DNA of 64,000 bases from Collybia mongolica (GCA_013420905.1 JAAXNY010000010.1:868001-932000); one strand, 5' to 3'. Counted from the first letter of the stretch, positions 50,091 to 63,905 are shown. A program made the numbers and translations. Notes: generated by a model from the letters alone, not told the origin.

Positions 50091-50588
50091 CCCATCTGGG
50101 GCAGACACGTGAGGAATTTTAGGGATGCATAGGTCCATCACCGTTAATTCCTACCGCAAACTCTTAAACAATAATTCACCTCAGAAAAGTTTGTCCTGAA
50201 ATTACCATGTTTGATGATTTTAGAAATACCGCGTCCAACATTTGCAGGAAGCAGCGGATGGTCTAGAAAACGTATAACGTGCCAATATGGGCCTCCCCTC
50301 ACCATTTTGTGCTTTCAGAAAATTGAGGATGGGAGTCGCGGTTATGAGTTGTAGCCGAAAATTCTGCCGTAACGGCGCGACCCGCAACGCCACGCGCCGA
50401 ATCTTAGCCGGAACAGGTTGACTTGAGTTTACGGATATCACAACGCATTGAAAGACGACAAAGTAAAGCAATTGCTGATTGTCCATTCGGATCTATTATA
50501 TACATGTCTACCAAGAACTTCCTTATTCCCCCCATTCATTCCCGTGCAATTTCGATATCTATAGCGAAGTATTAAAAACATTACGAAC

Positions 50589-53500
50589 TTAATTTTTGGA
50601 GGCAGCGAGGTCGCGAGCAAAGTGGAAGAAGTCTACACTCGACGCGTTCACACCATGCTTGTAGATCTTGAATACGAATGGTTAGCATTGGCACTGAACC
50701 GCAAGAGCGGGGGCACTTACGAAGCGCGAGCCGACCCAACTGGAGAACAGAGCACGCTGGTATGGTTCCGGGAGCCTCTTAAGCAGGGCGTCAAGACCGA
50801 CCTGCTTGACGAGAGTCTCTGGGATGGCACGCGCCATAACACCCCTGCGACTTGGAAGATCATCAAACAGATCCGAGTTCTCAAGCTCGTGCTGGAGGTT
50901 GTTGAGCGTCGACGACAGCTCGTCCGAGATAGTGGTGCGGAGCTTCGCGCCCTGGAGGCGGGCATGTTCACGCCAGATGCACTGGAACTCAGACGCGGCA
51001 TTCTCGGCGATCTTGGCCTGCACATCTTTGACGTAGTTCTGGTAGAACTCAGATGGCTTGCCGTCCTTGAAGATCATCAAGTTGGTGTACTCCTCAGTGG
51101 TCAGAGCAAGTCCAGCCAGGACCTCAAGCGAAGAGCTGGTGACACCACCTATAGGATAAAATAGGTTAGCGCAAGGCAAGATAGAGGAAACATGATGAAA
51201 ACGTACCCTTATTGGTACTCGAATCCTTGAACAAGATAACCTTGCGCTTCTCGAGGAAGAGACGCGCTTGCTGGGCAAAGAACAAGTTGGCACCCTCGAC
51301 AACGTACTTGAAGTGGGGCTTGCCCTCGGCATCGATCAATGCAGCCATGTTGGAAATATTGATGGCCTCAGGCCTGCCAATAATAGATGTATTAGCATTG
51401 ATCGCGTAAAACGTGGGAACTACATACCGTCCACCACAAGGAACGAATAGATCAGCTTTGAAACGGAGATGGGCGCCGTTGCGGAAATCGGTACCATCAA
51501 GGACGACCTCACCGGCTGTTGGTCATGCAAAAGATTAGATGCACATTAAAGGGACAAGCCGAAAAAAACTTACAAGGCAATTTAACATCCTGATCCTCAA
51601 CCCTGACGAGATACCCATCCTTGCTCAGCTTCGATGTATCGAAGTTGCCCACGGGAATACGGAGTCCAGCGAGACGAATGAGCTCTTCGCGGTCAATGCC
51701 TGCAGGATCAGCGAGTACACCACTTCCATCAATAATCGCAACAGTCTTGTCATTCGACAAGAGAATCTCGTCTAAGGAAGATAAAAGTTAGCAAGCAGTC
51801 ATACTACCGGGAATAACCACGCACTGGAGCCAAGATCACCATCTGCACAGGGAGTGAATCGAGGTTAGTACAAATACGTCCCGACAGCCCTAAAGGGATA
51901 CGTACCAGGCCCACCCGTCTGTACCTTAGTGACGTCCTTCTCCCTAAGACCAAGCTGTTTATAGATACCTAGGATATACTGGCGGATCGAACGCGAGGTC
52001 ATGCCATATGTATCATGCGGGATACCGCCCAACTTCGAAGCGCTCTTTCCTGTGGTGAACGACTTCCACCACGTCTCAGCGCCACGCTCGCGTGCATGGA
52101 CTGTCAACCTAGTATCAGCTTCCCAATTCCCGCGTATCAGTAATAAATACACTTACGAGCAGCCCAGTCCATCATGTCCGCGGTACCCTCTGCAGAACCA
52201 AAATGATCAGGTTTGATCGGAAGGACAAAGTGCGGTACAACTTACCATCAGGTCCCAGGAATAGAATCTCTGGCTTGCCATACAAGTCCACCAAGCGCTC
52301 CTTGATTCCAGGAGTTTGTCCAGGAATGAGCAAGTCAATGATAGCCTAATTTGCATCGTTAACCAGGTCAAAAATATGAAATAAGCTGCCAAAACTCACA
52401 TCAACGTACTTCTCGAAGCAACGTCTGGGATTAGCTCCGAGCCTAGACATCAAAATAAGTAAGACACCTGCGAAATAAGGGAGGCACGTACGAAGGCAAG
52501 ATGGTACCCTTAGCACCACCCTCAGGGATATCTTTGTTCTTCAAGTTCTGCGTCGACGCCAAGTTGTAGTTCTCATCAAACAACATCCTCTGGTTGATAG
52601 AGTAGTTCCTACATGAAAAAAATCAATACTACACCTCAAGGCTGAAAATGGCCGGACGTACTCCTTGTTGCGGGACATGACCAACCGGACACCTCCACGA
52701 GCGACATCGCGGAAGCGGATATGGAACCCTCTAAAGTCGTTTCCTAAAAGCGCATATATGTCAATCTCGAGGGCTACCCTTCGGGGAAAGGAACGAACCG
52801 ATCATGAGGAACATGCCATAAGGCTTCCTGGGGTACTCGACCTCGGGCAAGAAGTCAGGGGCGAGGCGGAACGACAAAGCGACCTTGGTAGGCTGATAGA
52901 AATTGGTCTTGAGAACGTTCCTAGGAAACGAATAGATGAGATACGATGTTTAGTGAGCATGAAAGAAAAGGGCCCACTTGTTGAAGATGAGGAAGCTCTC
53001 GAGGACCTGCAGCTCGTGTTTATTGGGCACAGAGCGGCGGATCTTGTCATAGAGCTCCTCATCCGTCAGAGGCTGAGTGACTTGCAGGCGTTGATAGGAG
53101 AGCGTGGGACTGATCATCGAGGCAATCAGCATACTTTCCGTGGAATAAAGCTGATAATGAAGCCTTACGCGAGTTGGGACGCGTCGTCTGTTCCAGGGTA
53201 ATGGGACATCGCAAAGTTGACATAGAGGAGACGAATCTGCGATCTTTGAGTGCCACGTTACATCAGATAAAGCTAGAGAGCTCACCAATTCAGGGTGATT
53301 ATGGATCACCTGGGCGATGCTTTCTCGGGTGAAAGTCTCTTCCCTGAATCGTCGCTTGATGTCATTCAACACTTCGGCATGGGTCGAATCGTTCTCGTTC
53401 AACACGTTCTTAAGTTGGAGGTATGCAGGGCCGAGGCGATTGCAGAAGTGTTGTGCGAAGATCCATCCAGAGTCTATTCAGGTAACCGTATGAGTGGCTA

Positions 53501-54856
53501 GGCTCGATCACAAGTAAAAGGACTGAATAGTTACATGCATAGGTAGCTTCTTGGACGGCGTGGCTTCCAACAGCCTTGGGAAGGAAGTATGGGTTATCGG
53601 GCAGACAGTAGAGGAGCGAAGCCTCCTTCATGATCTGGAAGATAGAGTGCTCGATGGGGGGCGCACTGGAGTCAGGGATGGGATTCAGGTAGAGCGAGAT
53701 GATCGTGATTCCATTAGAGAATTGTTCTATGAAAGTAACCGTCAGCGCTGGAAACAAAATATCATAGCACACCTAACACCCACCGACATATTTGCGCGCG
53801 GAGTACAGAGAGTAGAAATGGTAAAGGTTTGAGAGGGCACTAAGGGACACATATCAATACAAATTACAGGCAGAATATGAGGAACAAACCTGAAGAACTT
53901 GGAAGTTCCGCCCATCTTGTACCCGATTACCAATCTCCTCTCGCGAGTGCCCTCGACCTCGAACACTTCGAGGACGGGTCCATAACGCGACTCAACATTC
54001 CACATCACCTTCTGGTAGATATCTAGGGTATTGGGAGTGGCCTTCTCCAAGAAGACGGGGTCCGAGACGGATCGAATATCGGTCTTCTGACCAGGAGTGC
54101 TGGGCGGTGGCGCGGGGAAGTTGCATTTCGTGACAAAGTAACAACGCAGTTGCTGGGAGGCCGTGGCCGAGATAGACCCTGCAGAACGGAAAGTCTCAAG
54201 CCGGTAGGCGTTCTCGGGGGTGGAATGGTCCAAAAATTGTTCATCAATTCTAAATTAAAGCGTTGTGAGGAACGGCGGGGAAACCCGATAGGGGTGGATA
54301 TATGGGGATAACGGAACATACCTCGCCTCACACGTTGAGCCAGGACCTTCCGTGACAGTCAGGCCTGGTGGACTCGTGTGGATGAACGTCGCGCCCTTGT
54401 CGTCGATTTTCTCGAGATCGATGACAAGTTTGCTAGGATCATGCTTGGTATACGCCAGGATCTTCGCGCCGAAGAGCGCAATGATGTGATCAGAGATGAC
54501 CTCTCTGGACTCGTTCTGGAAGTAGGTGTCGTCGATACCGAGGTTGGTGTAGAACCAGTTGACCTCGCCGGCGACGAGCTCGCGCGGAATGAACCCCTGA
54601 GTAGAGATGATAAGGATCGGTCGCGTCTTCCACGCGATGAGGCAAGATCCGAAATACATACCTTTGCGGCTACATCATTCTCAACAAGGGCGCGTTGCTC
54701 CTCCTTGCCTTTGAAGACGGGAGTGGTGTACCCGGGTAGGTTCTTGACTTTGTTGAGCGAAGTTTCGCTGAGGTTGCGTCCGGCAGCTGCAGGCCTCAGT
54801 GCAGAGAGAATGTTGGGGTCGACACGCGTCGGGTCTGCGGAGACTGGGCTGGACAT
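50589..54856 (-). CDS. GDH2: NAD-specific glutamate dehydrogenase (large fungal type)
   Basis: It oxidises glutamate to 2-oxoglutarate and ammonia with NAD+, linking nitrogen and carbon catabolism. A chain of some 16-18 exons encodes about 1,050 residues, as expected of the 115-kDa class. Start MSSPVSADPTRVDPNILSAL; an in-frame ATG lies seven codons upstream. Order of blocks: GFIPRELVAGEVNWFYTNLG, TFRSAGSISATASQQLRCYF, GYKMGGTSKFFR, KPYGMFLMI, NDFRGFHIRFRDVARGGVRL, IPEGGAKGTILPS with the substrate-site lysine, FLGPDEGTADMMDWAALHAR, KLGGIPHDTYGMTSRSIRQY, GDLGSNEILLSNDKTVAIID for the NAD fold, GTDFRNGAHLRFKADLFVPC with GGRPEAINISN, FKYVVEGANLFFAQQARLFL, and the last exon IYKHGVNASSVDFFHFARDL. 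Frames and introns look intact throughout. It would normally be mitochondrial or cytosolic and under nitrogen control; no regulatory site could be assigned. Confidence 0.97.
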
Positions 54857-56105
54857 TGGGAGAACGAACAAGGACACTAGAATTTACTTTTGTGAGATGA
54901 GGAGAAGAAAGAAAGGGGAATATGGGGCTGGGGTTGTGGAGAGAAAGGTGGAATGGACAAGATCTCTTTATATGCCTCGATCAGTATTTACGTTTATATC
55001 GGGGCTCGAAGTCAAATCATATGTAGGCTCGATGGATCGGTTTGCTTTTACCAAGGCGATCCTGATATTCGTCGGTTCAGCTTTCCTTTTTTTTTTTCTT
55101 TTCTCCATCTCAATTGAAGCAGGGCGTAACGTTGCACAACGAGTGTTCCTCCAGGGGAATCGCGGACCTTGCCCGTCAACCACAATTCGTTTCATCTCCT
55201 CACATGACCGCCTGTTAAACCGCTCCGCCCCAACGCACCACAAGTTGTTTTGCCACCCCCGACCTTGGCGCCGCGCTCCTTGGCCATGTAAAATATCGAA
55301 GGCCAGCTTGAGGCGCTCCTTGAAAGCCTTCGAGTCCCTCTTTCTCAAACCTTTCAACTTCGTTTCGGCGCCAGTTCCCCGCAGCGCACTAAATTTCGCT
55401 TGTACTGTGCGAATGTTACGATACGCTTATGATGCAACCCTGCCCCAAAAGAGCTCGCAAGATGTTTTTGGATCCGGGAAATGAGCTGCACCTGATCGAT
55501 CACGGCAAGTCTCTTTTGTAATACCGTTCGTACGACTTGCGTGCGAGTTGGACTAAAAAAAACCGACAACATGACTACCGCCAAACGTCGTGAGCCGAAA
55601 CTCGGATGCGTGGCTTGGCCCCCACCCTATAAGTCACTTTCAATACTCAAGTTTGGTTCTGGACTCTTCTGTCATCTTCTGTCACCGACATCAGATCCCA
55701 GCGATGTTTTTTGGAGCGTGGGGTTGGACGGATGGTCCGGTCCAAGCGAAGGTGATTTTGCCGAAATGTTCGGCACTTCGGCCGACCATCCTCTTTGAGG
55801 TTTCGCAAAAGGAGACCTGACAACGTTCGACGTGACGAGAACAACTTCAATAGGTTTATCCACTAAGCTGACCTCTCCACCGGGGAAGCATGGGGAACTC
55901 GCGACCGAGGGTGCGGCGATCGTTCGGCATTGCATTATGAAACAGAAAAAAAAAGTCACAAAATGAAATACACAAGCGCCTGCAATTGCGCCATACCAAG
56001 GATTTGGAGTACGTATACGCAAATCCAGACAAGCGATATTTGATCATCCAACAAGGGTAATATACATGCGGGGAATCTTCCATGTCTATCCTTTTCCTTT
56101 ACTCT
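54857..56105. other. upstream region of GDH2 with an unassigned basic ORF
   Basis: A minus-strand frame stays open from about 55410 to 54968 and reads KLKGLRKRDSKAFKERLKLA, FDILHGQGARRQGRGWQNN and EEMKRIVVDGQGP. It has no ATG at a sensible position and no recognised domain. It overlaps the expected GDH2 promoter, so it is probably not a gene. Confidence 0.35.
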
Positions 56106-57491
56106 CTACTCGAGCTGGGACAGCCCATCTCTCATATACTCCTCAAACAGCGCCTTGTAGTTCGGGTGCCAACGACTCAACGCCGGCCTCCCCTCGGCCA
56201 CATCCGCAGCGCCCCACATAATCCTCAGTTGATCCACCTCCTTCTTCGTCTCGTTGTCTGGTACCAAGATGTAGAAATCTCCTAGTCGGACGCGGTCCAG
56301 CATATATAGCACCGTCTCCTCGGGGGTCCATGCGCCCGGCGGTTTCTCCTTGATGCCATCCGCGCCGGTGATACCGGTAAACGTCCAACCAGGACTAAAC
56401 AAATGCGCGCAACGTCAGTCAGCAAAATTGTATGAATAGAACGCACGGACGGGACTTGGGGGGGGGGACGAACAAAACTTGTTTTAAAAATACTTACACG
56501 AAGAGATGTGCCGTCACGTTTTGGTCCGGCTGCTCACGTAGCTCGTGTGCCAGGCCTTCTGTTAGGCTCTTGACGGCTGCTTTTGAAGCATTATATGCTG
56601 CATTGCCGCTGAAATGAATGCGATGTCAGACATGGTACAGTCATCGGGCCAGTAGCGGTACTAACGGTGGGTTCGTGATGCCTTGTTTCGAGCCAGTGTT
56701 AATGATCGCGGCTTGGTTTTCCTGGTGGAGCATAGACTATTGCAACATATCCACATGGTAAGAGTTTCGTTCTAACATTATTGACGGAAGGAACTTCACT
56801 GGGACAAATGTCTGCTGCACATTGATAATCCTACATATGGCGTCGTATGTCGGGCGGATTTTATAGTGGCTGTAAAGACAACTTACCCAAAGAGATTGAC
56901 GTCGAAAATCTTGTGCCAGTTGTCCAATCCGCCCCATGACGTGCCCTTAGCACCAATACCAGCATTGTTCATCAACACAGCGACCTATATGAGCCTTACA
57001 TAAGTATATGCAACGGGGGGATGTCGGATATTACGAGGCGCCAGGATAGATGGGGGTCATGAAGGATATTGCAATGACGGGAGCGGAGGGACCATGAACA
57101 TTGGAAAAGCATGACACGGCATTAGGCATCGACCGGGCGCAGTAAACCTTACCTCGCCCCAAGCCTCATAAACTCTATCTTTCAATTTCACAACTTGGTC
57201 GATTTGTGACACATCAGTCGGCACAACCAGCACATTCGCCTCTCCAAGCTGCCCAACAAGCTGCTTGCCGAGCTCAGCCAGCTTCGCCTCCTCCAAGTCC
57301 GCAATGGCAATCTTGAGCCCCAGTCTTGTGGGCGCTCGGTCAGCGCTGCTACCAGTGATCGGGGCGGTGCTCTGAACTGCTCACTTTGCGAAAGTTAGGG
57401 CGGCAGCCTTGCCAATTCCGCTCGCAGCACCAGTAATAACAGCGACGCGGCCTTCGTGGATCACAGGGTGGAGCTCGTCGGCTACTGTCAT
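56106..57491 (-). CDS. short-chain dehydrogenase/reductase (classical SDR)
   Basis: About 300 residues in six or so exons. The start MTVADELHPVIHEGRVAVIT (57491) gives the usual SDR N-terminus; an in-frame ATG at 57581 would add 30 residues of Ser/Arg-rich leader. Motifs: VAVITGAASGIGKAAALTFA (cofactor site), VPTDVSQIDQVVKLKDRV, AVLMNNAGIGAKGTSWGGLD (NNAG), KIFDVNLFG, AAIINTGSKQGI, AAYNASKAAVKSLTEGLAHE (YxxxK), PGWTFTGITG. The C-terminal part (DFYILVPDNETKK, ALSRWHPNYKALFEEYMRDG) is typical of a basidiomycete subgroup. The substrate is unknown. It lies between GDH2 and FZO1 with no evident link to either. Confidence 0.93.
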
Positions 57492-57581
57492 AGTGTCTAG
57501 TTTGAACGATGTGGTGCCTGCGAAGATTCCTGGTCTAAGAGGTGAGCGTGAGCCATTTCGACTGGAGTGATCAGTTATCAT

Positions 57582-58653
57582 GACCAGCTGAAGAGAATGA
57601 CAGTGGGTGGGAAGTGTATTTGTATTTTGAGAGCAAGAAGTGGGGAAGACGGCAAGGATGATTGATGACGCTTATATCACCCCATACTTATCTGCTCTGC
57701 CTGTGAACTGAAGAATTCGAAGGTATCCACCCCTACCGCGCCCCAACCTCAATTTCTGCCATTCTTCGATCACTTCCTTGATGAACTGTCAACTATTTTC
57801 TACCAGTGGCGTCGGGCAGAGGGGAAGACGGCCACGCGTCGCTGGCCTCAATGGCCCAAGTCCTCATATATTTAGTCGGATAAGGCATTCGGAACGAAAT
57901 CCCTAGAAATCAGTACTCTACACCGTAAATACTAAACTGGAAACCGAGCCAGGTTGAGTGTTTCCTCGGCATTGTTAGCAAAGGAACGCACCTACAACTC
58001 AGTGGGAACTATGGGGAGAGTATTTTAGAACTTTATCACCCTGGATTCGCGATTCTGATACCATTCATTTCGGGTGTGATATTAATTAATAATGGGGTCC
58101 AAGGGGAGCGCGGATATGAGTCCAAGGAAATGAACTCAGGAACGCTCTGACGACTTAGAAGTCTTGACCATACCGTAATGCTCTTCCACATCTTTACCAT
58201 GTCATATGTACACAGATTTACATTTTATCATTATAGGTCGTAATCAACGGCAGCAGGTGCCGTCTTGGGGAGCAGCAAAAGAACGTCGTGAGGAAATATA
58301 AGTTTAAGGAGCAAAGGGATAAACGTTATGGATTCATGGAGGATATTGTGACGTGGACGCACTGTGGATTCCTCTCTTTATAGGATGCAGTGGCCCGTCT
58401 GTCTATAATGAGCGTAAAGACGAACATTGTCGCAGAAATGTATCAAATTATTGACATTTTGAAGAAAAAAGGGATTAAGGGATCGTTGTCATGAATAAAA
58501 GGGGAGGGTGTATGCATAAAATTGAGGGGAGGGTACGAAAAGAAAAGAAAAGGAAAACACACAATTATGCACACTTGATGTGCCTCCGAGGCCAGTAATT
58601 GTTGTCACCAGTATCGGCATCTTGTTTGTTGAGAGGTTTCCCGTTTATCGACC
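57582..58653. other. intergenic stretch
   Basis: Upstream of the SDR and downstream of the mitofusin stop codon. No coding signal seen. Confidence 0.5.
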
Positions 58654-61346
58654 TCAAGCTCCTTCCACCAGCCCACCCCCCACTCTGATCTCCCCCGTCC
58701 TCGTCCTTACATTTCCAAACCAATCTTTCGCTCGGCCTGCTTTCCGCTCAATTTCCTCAGCACCCTTGACCTCCTTCCCTCGCTCCTCCATCGCTCCCCT
58801 GAACCGCTCCCGCAGATCCCACGACGCCAGCCTTAACACCTTACGCGTCTCCCGACTGACACGCCCAGCATGCAGCTCGATATACGACTCCTCGTCTCCA
58901 TTTCCACGCACTACGGACGCCTTCACCCTCCTACCGACAGTTCGTGGGATGGAACTCGGCAACTCCAGGATAAAGTATGCCGTCAAGCCAATAGTGAATG
59001 CCCCAAGGACCGGTGCAGCCCACTTCCTCGTCGTCTCGTTCCCGACAAGGTCTGTGATGCGCACAATGCCTTCAATTAGCCCTCTCACGCCCATAGCCTG
59101 ACCGCCGACCATCGTGAGTGCACCGACACCGACACTGATGACGCTAAGTGCGCTGGGAATGGCTGACGAATCGTCGCTGTCCAGAGAGTCTTCCTTGCCG
59201 TCGCCGAAATGGATGAAGAACTGATGGTGTACATCGAAGAGATCGAAGAATGTGGTCTCCAACATCTCAGGGCGCTGTGCAAGCCCAATACCAAGACCGT
59301 GCAAGCCCCCGGCAACGACAGCGCTGCCCGTTGAGGATCGCCGGCTCTTGGCACCCCTGTTACCCCTTCGTATTGTGCTGAACATTGCCTCTGGCATGAA
59401 TATTCGTCTGCTCCTCTCTACACCCTCCGGGAGGTACTCATCCCCAAGAGCCTTAATCTGCTCTACACCTGAGCTCGTGATGCTCCGGGCTTCATCTTCC
59501 GCCAGCTTTACCGCAGCGTCGAGACTCGAGACGAGGGCTCTGCGCACGTCCCGTGCGTAATCAAATATCCTGAGGAACCCGGGATAGGTGGGCATCGTAA
59601 TATTGGACACATCAACGCCGAGCTTGCCCTGGCCGACACGCTCCAGAGCAGCGGCAAGGACAGACTTCGTTTTGAATGTGGCCTTGCTTGCACCGTCTTC
59701 TTCGACACTTTCCAATCCGTTCTCCAGCACATCACGACCGCTCTTCATCTTTTCTAAAACAGGACGTGCTTGGTCAAGGTCTGCCTGTGCACGCTGGAGC
59801 TCGGCATCTGCAACGATGGCGTTGGCGCTGGCAAGGAGCTCTATATCAGAGAGAAGATTGGAAAGGTATGTTGAGACAGGCTGGAGTTTAGACTTCGAGC
59901 GTTTGACGAGGACGAATGATCGGAGGGATGATTCGAGGTCATCGAAGGCGGGATTTGCCGTGAACGGCTGAAGCGCAGAAGCAGAATCGACGAAGTGCAC
60001 TAGATCGTCAGCGTCTTCATAGGTCCTGGGACTGAGCTGTTTGATCTGTTCAAGCACAAGGCGTCTGCATTTCTCCTTGTTTTTGATTTGATCGTACTTG
60101 TTGACGACAATGAAGAGGTAGGCCTTTTCATTGCTTGCATTCCAGAGGAACTCCTTTGCAGAGAGGGTGAAGTGGTTCTCCGCTGATACAACGAAAACGA
60201 CAACGTCAATCTCTTCCTGGCGAGCGAAAAGCGCAGTGGTCTTTAGACTATCGCGATTCAAGCCAGGAGCATCAATGAGTGAAATGTCGACGACACCATT
60301 GTTAAGTAGCGACTCGGAGGGGGCACGGGTATCAGCCAGGTAAAGTTTGATCATCTGTTGGGTATCCTCATTGTCTCCGACAATGTCTTCGAGATCCGCG
60401 ATAGACGCCCGAACGAAGGTGGATTCGTCGTTAATGTCGTATGAGACACCCTCCTTGAGAACATGGACCTCCTCCTTGTCCTGGTTTTCGGCAGCGTCAT
60501 GGACTTCGCAGAAGGCAGTGGTACACGGCTGCTGATCGACGGGCATTACTTCCCGACGCAGCAACGCATTTACGAATGTCGACTTGCCGGCATTGAGATC
60601 GCCTGTCACAAGGACTTTGGAGGAAGTATCTTCAACCCGGAGTCGAAGTTTGTCAATGTGATTAATGGAAGAACCGATGCGCTCGTCCAAAAGGTTGGCG
60701 ATAGAAGATTTTTCGAGCTGCGAAACTAGTGACGCGGCAGAGTTGGACGAACCAGACGCTCCGAGTTTGAGGTCCAGGCGCAAAACATGGAAGTCCGATC
60801 CAGGCAAAAGGCGCTGGCTTTCATTTTCCTTTTCCAGAGAGGATGTCACGTCGACATGAGCCCCAGTTTCTTCTTCTTGTGCGTCTGCAATAGAAGCCAA
60901 GGTGACAGAGCGAGTTAACCCAGGTTGGTTTCCTGAGAGTACTACCTCGGTCTCTGACGACGGGTCATCAGCGAAAGAAAGGGAACGTCGAATTCCCCTT
61001 CGTCGCTTCGGGCTGGTGGAAACGACTTCTTCCGGCTCCTGTGTAACCTGTTCCCGCAACTGGGGGTACCTCACTACCCATTCATCCTTGTTGAATTCGC
61101 GGATGTCCACCAAGATGCCCTTCGTCGAGTCAATCGCGCCAACAAGACTATGGTTCATATAAGTCGGGACTATAAAATGGCTGCGCGTAACATTAATATC
61201 ACTCACCGGTCCTTGTGTTCCATATATGCCTCCTGCACGTCTTCTACTTTCATCTGTTTTTCTCCATTTACCCCACAAAAAGCGGAATCGGTGAACGACT
61301 CCTTCACGGGCGATGCGACACGACCCGGAAAGTACAGCTGGGCCAT
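58654..61346 (-). CDS. FZO1: mitofusin, dynamin-like GTPase Fzo1 of the mitochondrial outer membrane
   Basis: It drives fusion of mitochondrial outer membranes. Two exons joined by a 59-nt intron (61148-61206) give 877 residues from MAQLYFPGRVASPVKESFTD, close to the length of yeast Fzo1. The first exon runs through VNGEKQMKVEDVQEAYMEHK into DRLVGAIDSTKGILVDIREF. GTPase motifs: GDLNAGKSTFVNALLRREVM (P-loop, about residue 230), PCTTAF (switch I), SLIDAPGLNRDSL (G3) and FIVVNKYDQIKNK (G4). Heptad-repeat segments flank a membrane hairpin near residues 720-800 (GVGALTMVGGQAMGVRG, GAFTIGLTAYFILELP). It ends LVEGA. The ATG is preceded by an in-frame stop, but an AACAG acceptor between them leaves room for a further 5' exon. 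Confidence 0.95.
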
Positions 61347-63148
61347 TCTTCCTGTATTGGCTTCTGGAATGTGCTGTTAAAGCTCCACCGGATTGCAGCT
61401 TTGTCGCTGTCGTCGGTAACAAACTCAATGAGTTGCTCGTTGTGGTGGGTGGAGAATTTGGTGTGAAATTTGTAATTTGGAGTTGGTTGAGGTCGCACCA
61501 AGCTGACTCAGCATATATTGGAACCCGGTCGCAACCGATACCATGTGGGTCGTTTCCTTTTTGGGAAAGACCTCGGGTCCCGACAGGGGCTGGCCTGCGA
61601 AGTATAACCTGCCAACTCCACCCAATTCGACGTTACGGTACAACCGGACATTTCACAAACTTGCAACTTTCTACATAGCAACGTATCACTTCATTAAAGA
61701 AATTAGGTACAGACCTGCAGCACAAGCATATTTGGAGGGGCGCAACCGACACATACACTTATGCTGAAAAAGAATCAAGCAATGAATGATATTGCTTTAA
61801 TCATGCCATACCCTGGTCTCAGCTACATATATATTACGTACGGGATTGGATGCGGTCAAGATCAGCCAAGCCAGCGAACGATCCCGGGCAGTCCGCGAAG
61901 ATTGGGGATTGGGTAGAAAGGGCGACCATCTTTGCGACCAACTTAAAAAGATCGTCGGGATGTTCGTAAGGCCGGACCTCGTGGATGACCTTGCAAGATC
62001 AAGTCAGTCCGTTGTCGCGCGCAGATTCACCACCCGCGGTCGTTTCGTAGTATAAAATACCCACGCAAACGCGCAGAATAATGATAATCGAGATAAAATG
62101 GTCTTCGGTGGATTGGAAGCTATACGGCGCGAGGCGCCTATAAATCAATAAGGTCGTTGAGTTAATGCAACAATAACATTCGCTGCTTCAGTTTCCAAAA
62201 AAAGATAGAATACTTACTCGTGATTAGGATCTATGTATTAAGCGCTTTGCAGGTCCGCAGCCCTAATACCACAGAACGTCTCCGAGACATGTACGATACT
62301 CACTTCGGCCGCCCCACAAAACTGACACTAGTTTGTGCAAGTTAATTGACTGTGGGATAAGAAAGGTAGACTTTGCAGAACAAAAGTAGCCATAAAGCAC
62401 CGCTTCCTAATAGGTTACGTTGGCGTTAATATTGATTATGAGCAATTGGGGAAGCCGACGAACGAGCAATGGCCCAAGAGCCCATGTGAAGTAACGTTGG
62501 CAAACAGATGAAAGAAAGGTTCCTCGACTGGCGAACATGGCAATCAAACCAGAGTATAACTATATAGTAGCATACCCACCTCATTAGCAAATTCAGTTAA
62601 TACAGTGCATGGCTATGGGTCCTGACCAATGTAGATTGTTAGTTGAAGTCGACTGCTGATATATCACGATTTGATTTCTACCTTTTCACTCAAGCACATG
62701 ATGCAAACTAGTACAGCTGTAGTCTTCTGTAATCCCTGAAAAGAAGGTCGATGGAGGAATGGCGATTTTGTGTCATCAGACTCATGCTGCCTGTGATAAA
62801 GCGTGAGGGACGTTCCAGGCCCTCTGCCTGTGTACTAATGCGTTGCATCATTAGTGTTTCCTGGGCTGTCCCGGGTAGGCAGAAACAGCACACGTGCACC
62901 CTGTATTTATGCAATGAGAAAATAGTGAAAAACATAGACAATTTCCAGTCATCCGTCCGAGGTAAAAATCTTGGCAAAGACCTGTAAACCGCAATGCGGT
63001 GCGTCATAGGGCCGAAAAGATTTCACCAGAATCAGTCATAATCCTAGTGCGTTTCAACATCTCGACATCTGATAATCTCCGTGATTGTAGCTGCGGTGCC
63101 TGCTAGCTCGTCCTATACGCATCGTGGTCCTGAACACCCAGATCTCTC

Positions 63149-63572
63149 ATGGGTGAAGCGTATGCGTGTGTTGAGCCCGACAGTTTACGATATCAGATTG
63201 CTCCGCGTATCAGTCAACCCGACTGTGGTCCCAACGATGAAAAATTGGTACGAGCCCGCATAGAATGGCCGCGACCCCTTAAGTTTTCAGGCAAGAAGGA
63301 TACACAATGGTATGTGAGGGCATGTGGTGTTGTTGGTCGATGTAATCTGGATTCATTTATGATTCCGATTGATTCGAAGGGCGCTATCAATCTTTGATGA
63401 ATACAAAGATGTAGCCGACCATGCTTATCTTCCACGAGGCTCGGACTTTGTGAGACTGGGAGATGGGCCTGTCGCTTCTCCCTCGTGGTATTTGGAATGG
63501 TTGGCTTTGATCGTTGAGTGTTCCAGTCTGGCGTATGTAGAGCAATACTGTGGAGCAGCCCTGGGACCGTAG
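63149..63572 (+). pseudogene. possible broken gene, unrecognised family
   Basis: Two overlapping plus-strand frames look like one protein. The first gives MGEAYACVEPDSLRYQIAPR, then RPLKFSGKKDTQWYVRACGV and RCNLDSFMIPID. The second, in another frame from about 63372, gives RRALSIFDEYKDVADHAYLP, GSDFVRLGDGPVASPSWYLE and CSSLAYVEQYCGAALGP. No GT-AG pair joins them neatly, so a frameshift is likely if the gene is real. No domain recognised. Confidence 0.25.
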
Positions 63573-63737
63573 ACGCCCTTTATAACCCGCAGAGGTCTTG
63601 AAACAGACGGCGAGCGCTAAGAGTTGCAACAATAGTCAGAAACGTGATGGAATGAGATGATGGACAAATGTCAGTGTTGTGGCGTTGCAAGGGGTTTTTC
63701 AGGTTGACAACAAGGCCAACTCATCTTGTTTCTCACC

Positions 63738-63905
63738 TTCATCCACCGGTGCAGACTCTTTTCAAAGCTGCTCAGTCGATTCGCTCGTCGTTCTTTGCGT
63801 TGACCACGTACTTCGCTAGACCGGCAGGCTCCGCTGGTCTCGTCTAGACCAAACGTAGCACGTATTTTGAGGATTTCATCCAACAATCGTGTTTCTTGTT
63901 TGTTT
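63738..63905 (-). CDS. candidate internal exon of a gene running off the right edge
   Basis: The frame reads KQETRLLDEILKIRATFGLD, ETSGACRSSEVRGQRKERRA and NRLSSFEKSLHRWMK, ending exactly at a GTGAGA donor and preceded by CTAG acceptors. Upstream DDLKKS lies before a possible donor, consistent with an earlier exon close to the window edge. Charged, helical composition; no family recognised. Confidence 0.28.

Noticed and set aside
54378..55484. 368-residue plus-strand open frame
   Set aside because: It is antisense to the first exons of NAD-glutamate dehydrogenase and then runs through its promoter; no motif, and the minus strand is clearly coding.
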